Source of the DNA: Cephalopachus bancanus
Lineage: Eukaryota; Chordata; Mammalia; Primates; Tarsiidae
Length of the DNA stretch: 64,000 nucleotides
Assembly (NCBI GenBank): GCA_027257055.1
Contig: JAPVLO010000323.1
Span: 1 to 64,000 of the forward strand
Reading direction: 5' to 3'
This document shows, piece by piece, positions 57,125 through 64,000 of the stretch. Position 1 is the first letter of the stretch. Every line of letters begins with the position of its first letter. The position numbers were made by a program, and so were the translations under genes. The notes beneath the pieces were generated by a model. It was not told the origin of the DNA. It saw nothing but the letters and a program-made list of their open reading frames with translations, and made no database searches.

Positions 57125-58529
57125 GACATTTTTTGCTTTAATGTCTATTGTGTCTGATAAGAGTACAACCACTGCAGCTCTTTGGCTACTGTTTGCACGG
57201 TATATCTTTTTCTGTCCTTTTACTTTCAGCTTATTTGTAGCTGTAAATCTCAAGTGTGTCTCGTATAGACAGCATATAGTTGAATTATGTCTGCCAATGT
57301 CTGCTTTTTGATTGGCGTGCCCATTTAATTTGCATTTCATATAATTAACAGTAAGGTAAGATTTGCAGCTGCAGTTTTGCTGTTTGTTTTTTGTATGTCT
57401 CAAGGTTTTGTTTTGCTTTATTTTTTGGTTGTTCCTTTCTTTCTCTAGTGACTTCCTTTGTGTTAAATAGGTATTTTCCAGTGTACCACTTCAATCACTT
57501 ATTGTTTTGTACGATATGCCGTTGTTTCTGTAGTAGTCATCCTAGGAATTACAGTTAACAACTTTATTTTAGTCTGCTTCAAATTAATGTCAAGTTAATT
57601 TCAATAATAGACAGAATGCTTTCTGCTGTTTAGCTCCATTCTCTTCCTCTCCTTTGTGCTGTTATTACCACACAAATTACATTCTTTTATGTCTTTTAAA
57701 TAAGATACGAAGAATGATACAAACAAAACAATTGTACTTTCTTTATTCACTGGTGTAGTTACCTTCATCATGCTCTTTATTTCTTAAGGTGAACTTAGGT
57801 TACTGTCTAGTGTCCTTTCAAAGTGTTTATTTGTGTTTCCTTTATTTTTATAATTTTCCTTTATTTTTGAAGAATAGTTGTAGAATTCTTTTTCTTTGAA
57901 AAATAGTTTGATAGAATTCTTAGTTGACAGTCTTTTTCTTTCAGTACTTTGAATATATCTTACCATTGCCACCTTACTTCCATGATTTCTCATGAAAAAT
58001 TAGTCATTAATGTTGTTGAAGATCTCTGTGACAAGTTACTTTTATCTTGCTTCTACTAAGATTTTCTCTTTCTTTTTCAGCAGTTTTATCATGGTGTCTT
58101 TAGGCATGGGTCTGTTTGAGTTTTTCCTCCTTGTAGTTCCTTGAGCTTTTTTTGAGTGTTCAGGTTTTTTTTCATCAAATTGGGGGACTTTTTAGTCGTA
58201 TTTCTTTAAATGCTTTTCCTGCCCTGTTCTTATCTCCCCTGTCTTCTGGCACTCCTTTTTGTGTATGTTGATGTGTTTAATGTTGTTCTGCAGATCTCAT
58301 AGGCCCTATGAATTTTTAAAAATTTGTTTTTCTTTTTGTTCCTCAGACTGGATAATCTCAATTGGTCTATTTTCAGTTCATTGGATTTTTTTGTTTGTTT
58401 GTTTGCTTTTCTTTTTGCCTCTTCAGATTTGCTATTGAAACCCTCTAGTGAATTGTTCATTTTTGTTATCGTGCTTTTTAACTCTAGAATTTCTATTTTT
58501 TTCATAATTTCTTTTATTTTTTATTTTTT

Positions 58530-58784
58530 ATTTTTTGAGTTGGAATCTCACTTTGTCACCCAGACTGGAGTGCAGTAGCCGCTCCCGGCCACCGCAGCCT
58601 CTACCTGCTGGGCTCTGGCGATCCATCCGCCTCAGCCTTCCAAGGAGCTGGAACTACAGGTGTGTGCTACCATGCCTGGCTAATTTTTTTTTTTGATTTA
58701 TTTTAGAGATGAGGTCTCACCAAGTTGCCCAGGCAGGTCTCGAACCCACAGGCTCAGGCAATCCACTCACCTCAGCCTCCCAAA
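58530..58784 (-). mobile_element. Alu, type B, 5' truncated
   Basis: Stops at CAGCCTCCCAAAG; flanked by AATTTCTTTTATTT. Confidence 0.93.
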
Positions 58785-58932
58785 GAATTTCTTTTATTTA
58801 TATTCTCTATACATGAGTCATCCATCTCATACTCTCCTTCAGTTCTATAGTTTTTTAAGGTTTCCCTTAGTTCTTTGAGTATGCCTAAAATAGCTGATTT
58901 TAAAACTTAGTCTAGTTAAAAAAGGCCAGTAT

Positions 58933-59231
58933 CAGCCGGACTGGACTGGTGGCTCAGCCTGTAATCCCGTGCCTTGGGAGGCTGAGGTGGGTGGATTGCC
59001 TGAGCCCGCGGGTTCGAGACCTGCCTGGGCAACTTGACGAGACCTCATTTCTACAATAAATCAAAAAACTAGCCAGGCGTGGTAGTGCGCACCTGTAGTT
59101 CCAGCTACTTGGAAGGTTGAGGCGGAAGGATCGCTGGAGCCCAGCAGGCAAGGCTGCGGTGCCTGGGAGCAGCCGCTGCACTCCAGTCTGGGTGACAGAG
59201 TGAGACTCCAACTCAAAAAAAAAAAAAAAAA
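58933..59231 (+). mobile_element. Alu, type B
   Basis: Start altered to GCCGGACTGGACTGGTGGCT, a small duplication. Confidence 0.93.
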
Positions 59232-59305
59232 ATCCAGTATCTAGTTTTCCACAGGGACAGTTTCAGTTGATTGCTTTTCCTCCCTAGGTGTGTGGACCAT
59301 ACTTT

Positions 59306-59584
59306 CTTTTTTTTTTTTGAGTTGGAGTCTCACTCGGTCGCCCAGACTGGAGTGCAGTGGCCGCTCCCGGCCACTGCAGCCTCGCCTGCTGGGCTCCAGC
59401 GATCCTTCCGCCTCAGAATTAGCCAGAATTACAGGCGTGCGCTACCACGCCCGGCTGATTTTTTTATTTATTGTAGAGATGAGGTCTCGCTGCCCAGGCG
59501 GGTCTCGAACCCGCGGGCTCAGGCAGTCCACTCACCTCAGCCTCCCAAAGGCGCGGGGTTACAGGCTGAGCCACCGAGCCCGGC
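59306..59584 (-). mobile_element. Alu, type C
   Basis: Flanked by CATACTTTCTT; has CGGGTCTCGAACCCGCGGG. Confidence 0.95.
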
Positions 59585-60070
59585 TCATACTTTCTTGATT
59601 TACAAAAAACAGTCATATAATCTTTTTGTTGAAAAATGTGCATTTAAAGTAATGTGACAGCTTTGATAATCATATTCCCCTTTGCCTCCAGCCCCATTGC
59701 TATTTGTTTTAGTGATTTTTCTCAACTAATTCTATTAAATCTGTATTCTCTGTCATGCGTGGCCATTGAAATCTCTCTGCTCAGTTAGCTTATTGGTCAG
59801 CTAATGATCGGACACATGTTTCCTTAAATACTTGGGATCAATAAATCTCCAGTCTTTGTTGAAGTTCTGTGTATGTTGGGGCATGCCTTCAACACTGAGC
59901 TAGGAAGTTTACAACTCTGCCTTACCCATCACTTCCTGCTTGTGTAAAGCCTCAAGGTTAGCCACAGATGAGCACCTAGGACCTGTTCACGTCTTTCTTG
60001 GGCATGTGCATAGATTCTCAGGAATATGTTGGAGTTTTTCAAAGCATGTTTTTTGTTTTGTTTTGTTTGT
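59585..60070. other. Unique or unclassified old repeat
   Basis: May continue the L1 5' part; no exon seen. Confidence 0.35.
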
Positions 60071-60071
60071 T

Positions 60072-60357
60072 TTTTGAGTTGGAGTCTCACTCTGTCACCC
60101 AGACTGGAGTGCAGTGGCCGCTCTCGGCCACCGCAGCCTTGACCTGCTGGGCGCCGGCGATCCCTCCGCTTCAGCCTTTCAAGTAGCTGGAACTAAAGGC
60201 GCGCGCTACCACGCCCAGCTAATTTTTAAAAATTTTATTGTAGAGATGAGGTCTCACCAAGTTGCCCAGGCCGGTCTTGAACCCGCGGGCTCAGGCAATC
60301 CACTCACCTCAGCCTCCCAAAGTGCTGGGATTACAGGCTGAGCCACCGAATCCGGCT
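60072..60357 (-). mobile_element. Alu, type B
   Basis: Tail TTTTGTTTTGTTTTGTTTG; flanked by CAAAGCAT. Confidence 0.94.
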
Positions 60358-60364
60358 TCAAAGC

Positions 60365-60475
60365 ATATTTTTAACAGATTTGTTGAAGTATAATTAACAT
60401 ATAATAAACCACATGTTTACAATGGACAATTTGAACAGATTTGATATGGTATACACATGGAATCATCTCGACATT
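60365..60475 (-). mobile_element. L1M 3' UTR fragment
   Basis: GTTGAAGTATAATTAACATA, CAATTTGAACAGATTTGATA, matching 62753-62850. Confidence 0.7.
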
Positions 60476-61425
60476 ACTTACAAAAATGATTTTGCTCAGT
60501 TTATACATCTCTGAGTTTGAAATATATCTGAACCTTGGACTCCCCTTCCCCTTGGTACTCCTAGCTCTATGTCAGAAATACTGATCAGTTTCTGAGCTGC
60601 CTCATCTGTATTGGCAATCAGTCCTAAGGCAAAAGCATCCCCAAATGTTTGGTTCATATCTGTAGTTTTCCATCTTTTCTCAAATCTTTCTCTGGTCATC
60701 TTTTATTGTCATGTTCTTTCTGATGCCCTCAAGTCAGTGATTTTTAATATTTTATTCAGTTTCTCTAATACAGCTCAGTGGGAGGGTCAAATATGATCTA
60801 TTTTTTGTTATTGCAATTATTTCAGACATATTTGGGTTGATGGGTATATATGATATCAATAGGGTGAGGTCTCTGTTTTTTTGGCTTAGATTTTTTCCGT
60901 GGTAACTTCATTCCTAAACATGTTCTCTCAGTGAAGTGACAAAGATGGCCACTGGCTGTTCTGACCTACATCATTCTCACAGCTGTTGTTTCTGCTGAAG
61001 AGAGTGACACTTTCCCAGTAGTTTCTGCAGATATCCTGAGAAAGATTCTGAATCTCCCACTCTGGGTTATGACCCCATTCATTAACAAATTACTGTGGTT
61101 CGGAGGACAGAGTACTCCTATTCTGTGAGGGTCACTTGTTTATCCCTCCTTCTATTTACCTAGGTTTGGCGCCACTGTAATAGTTCAGTAAGAATACTCC
61201 CTTAAAGGAAAATCAGGGTGCTGTTAACAAAAATAGAGGGAATGTTCGAGATAGAAGATTGCTCTATAACAGTTTTTCCAGATTTGGGGGTATCTTGAAA
61301 AATTTCACTGTATAGTTGGATCCAGTAAAGCTGTCTAGGAATAAAATTTTACAATGTAATTGGCTGGTGACATTACTTAACAAAAATGATTTTACTAGTT
61401 TATGTATCTGTGAATTTGAATAAAC
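60476..61425. other. Unique intronic sequence
   Basis: No named repeat. A possible 24-base in-phase exon at 61164-61187 is discussed in the findings. Confidence 0.4.
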
Positions 61426-61429
61426 TTGT

Positions 61430-61708
61430 CTGTAATCACAGCACTTTGGGAGGCCGAGGTGAAAGGATTTGCCTGAGCCCTGGGGGTTCGAGACCAGCCT
61501 AAGCAACTTGGTGAGACCTCAGTCTCTACAAAAATCACACACAAACTAGCTGGGTGTGGTGTCATGTGTCTGTAGTTCCAGCTACTTGGAAGGCTGAGGC
61601 AGAAGAATCATTTAAGCCCAGCAGGTCGAGGCTATGGTGGCTGTGAGCATGCCACTGCACTCCAGCCTGGGTGACAAGAGTGAGACTCCAACTCAAAAAA
61701 AAAAACAA
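61430..61708 (+). mobile_element. Alu, type A, slightly 5' truncated
   Basis: Begins at TGTCTGTAATCACAGCACTT. Confidence 0.92.
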
Positions 61709-61889
61709 AACTTGTGATAAAATGTTTTGTGGAGTTACTGCCAACAAAAGAATAAAAGTTCTTTTAATCCCTTTTTCCCCCTCCTTGACTTTAAAATTCG
61801 ATAGACCTAAATCAAATGTTAATCTAAAATAATGCCTTCTGGGGCTAAGAAAAATTTATTATGTAATTGTTAAGATATAGTTGCTGTAT

Positions 61890-62340
61890 CAGTTAGCTGT
61901 TGCTGTGTAACGGATTGCCCTGAAACTTAGTGGTTTAATGCAGTAGAAATATATTACTAGAGCAAGTGTTTGAGTCAGCAAGGCAGTGGTTTTGGCTGGA
62001 TTCATTTATGAGTTTGCATTTAAAAGCAGGTCAGGAAAGTAGCTCTGCTTTTCTTGACTGAATTCTCACTTGCCTGGCTATAGGCTGATCCAGGATAGGA
62101 TAGGACATCTGGGATGCCCTTTCACCCTATGATAGATTAGAGTGGGCTTGTTCTCATGACAGTGGCAAGACTCTAAAAAAAAGAACAGAAACATGAAAGG
62201 TCTCTTGAGGCCAAAGGACAGAACTGGCAAACTGTGATATCTGCTGAATTCTACTTATTAGGTCAATCCCAGAGTTAAGTGATTGGGGAAAGAACCACCT
62301 AAACTTCATTGCCAAATACTTGGATTACAGGAGTGATGTA
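61890..62340 (+). repeat. MaLR-like LTR fragment
   Basis: GTTGCTGTGTAACGGATTGC, CCTGAAACTTAGTGGTTTAA and a distal TAGGTCAATCCCAGAGTTAA resemble the element at 1617-2090. Family call is tentative. Confidence 0.42.
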
Positions 62341-62745
62341 GAATTGAGCTATCTTTGCGAAGAAACTCTGTGATTAAGTCTGTAAAATTAGATGAATTTT
62401 CAGTGTTTACTTAGTTCTGGCCCCATTATATTTCAGTAGATATTTCAGTAGAAATTGTGTTTGATTATAGAAGTTGGGCAGATATAAATTGTGTGTTTCA
62501 GTCTGTCCAGTAATCCAGATGACTTTTTGCTATGTTTGTTTCATAAGGCATGTCTAATGAAGTATTGAAAGCATTGTTTATGCATTGAATTACCAATTGT
62601 AGATAGATGCTAGTAAATTAGCAATTGTTGAAAGATTTGTGCCTTTACTCTTTTGGTTCTAAATGATGGTGTTCTTTTATTATCATCCTAACTTTCTTAA
62701 TTTGAGATTTTACTTTTTGGTGTTTATTCTTTGCATATTTTGAAT
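62341..62745. other. Unique intronic sequence
   Basis: No exon or named repeat. Confidence 0.4.
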
Positions 62746-62749
62746 TTTT

Positions 62750-63600
62750 TCCAGATTTATCAAAGTGTAATTGACATATAATAAATCACATGTTTGAAAC
62801 GTATAATTTGAACAGATTTGATTTCAGTATGCACCCATGAAATTATAACCACAGTCAACATAGTGAATATTCTTCACTTTCAAAAGTTTCTTTGTGCGCC
62901 CCCTTGTGCTTCTCTTTTTTTCCTTCTCCTGTGCCCAGGCAATGACTTGATCTGCTTTAGGTCACTTACAAGGTAGTTTGTATATCCTCCAATTTTATTT
63001 TATTTACCTACTTGTTTTTTAAATTTTATTTTAAAGATGTGGGGTACAGTTCAGCGTTAGGTATACAAACGTTGATTATGCAGGGACCCTTACTGATGAG
63101 GTGTGCCCCTCACTCCCCTAGCAGTTACCCTCAACTGCCAATCCCACCCCTCCTCCCATCAAATTTTATATAAATGAAGTCATGTAGCATGTACTCTTTT
63201 TGCTGAATTTTTTCACTCAGCATAATTATTTTGCGATTCATCCATGTTGCATGTATTATTAGTTCAGTCTATTCCCTTGTATGGATCTAATGTAAGGATT
63301 CATCACAAGTTGATAGACATTTCCCCCTTCCCCCCTCCCTACTTTTTGGCTATTACAAATACAGATATTTGTATACAAACTCTTGTAGGGACATATGCTT
63401 TCATTTGTTTGGATAAATACTTAGGAGTGGAATGACTCGATCATGTAGTAGGTGTATGTTTGACATTTTAAGAAATGGTGAAACTGTTTTACAGAGTAGT
63501 TGTATTATTTTATCTTCCCATATGAATGTATGAGAGTTTCAGTTCCTCTGCTTGTTCACCAACACTTGATATGGTTAATCTTATATTTTAGCCATTCTTT
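62750..63600 (-). mobile_element. L1M 3' end, probably with a younger L1 3' UTR inside
   Basis: Antisense L1M runs from TATCAAAGTGTAATTGACAT through CAACATAGTGAATATTCTTC and resumes at CACTCAGCATAATTATTTTG, GATAAATACTTAGGAGTGGA and CACCAACACTTGATATGGTT. At 63030-63155, AAAGATGTGGGGTACAGTTC to CCCTAGCAG is the L1 3' UTR type of 4501-4715. Confidence 0.82.
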
Positions 63601-64000
63601 TTTTTTGAAATAAAAAGATGACTTTATTTCAGAGAAAAAAAAAGTAAAATGTGATTTTTAAAATAAAATTTGTGAAAATAATCTTTGTAGTTATAATTGG
63701 AATTTTCTATTATATAGTGTTTTGTTACCATAATCATTTCAAGGGTTCAATAGTTTGCTCAAACACCTATCATGTCAACATGTTATAAAAATACCTTACA
63801 TGGGATACTTTTATTTACTTATAATATTAAAATATTTAATATAATATTTTCTTTCTTATAGTCACAAAAGAAACCAAAAATATAACTATGATCTGGACAT
63901 ATTTCTTACAGAAGTAATTCTATAGATTTCATTTGTATTTTAGCCAGTCTTATAGCTCTAATTTGCCCTTTCCTACTGACAAACCATACTGAGCATCTTT
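63601..64000. other. AT-rich sequence, nothing called
   Basis: The TTTCTTTCTTATAG/TCAC acceptor-like site at about 63862 is followed by an in-phase TAA after seven codons, so it does not continue the gene. Confidence 0.4.

Larger units (their letters stand above)
55060..58930 (-). mobile_element. Long old L1 split by Alus
   Basis: Antisense L1 ORF2 is recognisable at 55060-56360 (AAGCTAATATTAGCCTCATA, TTCAAAGAACCAACTTTTGG, TTATTCACTTGAGAAGCATG). It continues at 56656-56836 and 57125-58530 (GACAGCATATAGTTGAATTA, ATTTGCATTTCATATAATTA, CAGTTTTATCATGGTGTCTT) and 58785-58930, probably into the ORF1 or 5' part. Boundaries and the 5' portion are less certain. No intact frame. Confidence 0.78.
41061..64000 (+). 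other. Presumed intron 2 (open at window end)
   Basis: Follows the GTAAGT donor of the second coding exon. It contains repeats and unique AT-rich sequence without a convincing exon in phase 0. It may also contain an unseen 3' end or other transcripts. Confidence 0.45.

Noticed and set aside
57784..57993. Minus-strand ORF of 69 codons
   Set aside because: Same old L1; no independent support.
58230..58505. Lys-rich minus-strand ORF (91 codons)
   Set aside because: Lies in the antisense old L1 and is consistent with decayed L1 coding sequence.
63862..63912. Third coding exon near the window end
   Set aside because: Good acceptor but an in-frame TAA follows after seven codons.

Overview
This window is nuclear DNA from a primate. 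About 90 Alu copies lie in it (my hand count; roughly 40% of the bases), with L1 and L2 LINE fragments, MIR-like remnants and one unmethylated-type CpG island. The Alus look AluJ-derived but are unlike human AluS/AluY: the right arm reads GCAGGTCGAGGCTG.GGTGGCCG and the monomer linker contains CTCTACAATAAATCAAAAA. A non-anthropoid primate, perhaps a tarsier, is my best guess. The species call is inference and was not checked against a database.

For brevity Alus are typed as follows. Type A is AluJ-like, with right-arm GTGAGCGTGCCACTGC and linker GGGCAACTTGGCGAGACC. Type B is GC-rich, with GGGAGCGGCCACTGC but still CAACTTGG. Type C is the most uniform and probably youngest: the same GC-rich right arm, GCGGGTTCGAGACCCGC in the left arm, and a 5-nt ACTTG deletion giving GGGCAGCGAGACC. 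Strand is the poly(A) sense. Alu boundaries are good to about 5-10 bases; old LINE boundaries are good to tens of bases.

Layout. 1-38,900: gene-free, Alu-dense sequence in which older L2, MIR, MaLR-like and L1 elements are repeatedly split by Alus. An L1 (+) lies at 6.3-7.8 kb, paired L2s at 10.9-13.2 kb, L1 (-) 3' ends at 22.2-23.5 and 31.2-32.8 kb, and an old L1M (-) at 23.8-26.5 kb. 39,040-40,440: a CpG island with YY1, E2F, NRF1-like and CArG motifs and the first coding exon of a plus-strand gene. 39,852-41,060: two spliced coding exons joined across a 1,023-base GT-AG intron with matching phase. Together they encode an Ala/Glu-rich start, an RG/RGG tract and a Lys-rich segment. I could not name the gene. 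41,061-64,000: this looks like intron 2 of the same gene. It is Alu-poor at first and then holds a long old L1 (-) at 55.0-58.9 kb and further L1M pieces. No convincing third exon was found.

Most long ORFs in the window are readings of Alu, L1 or CpG-island sequence and are not listed as genes.
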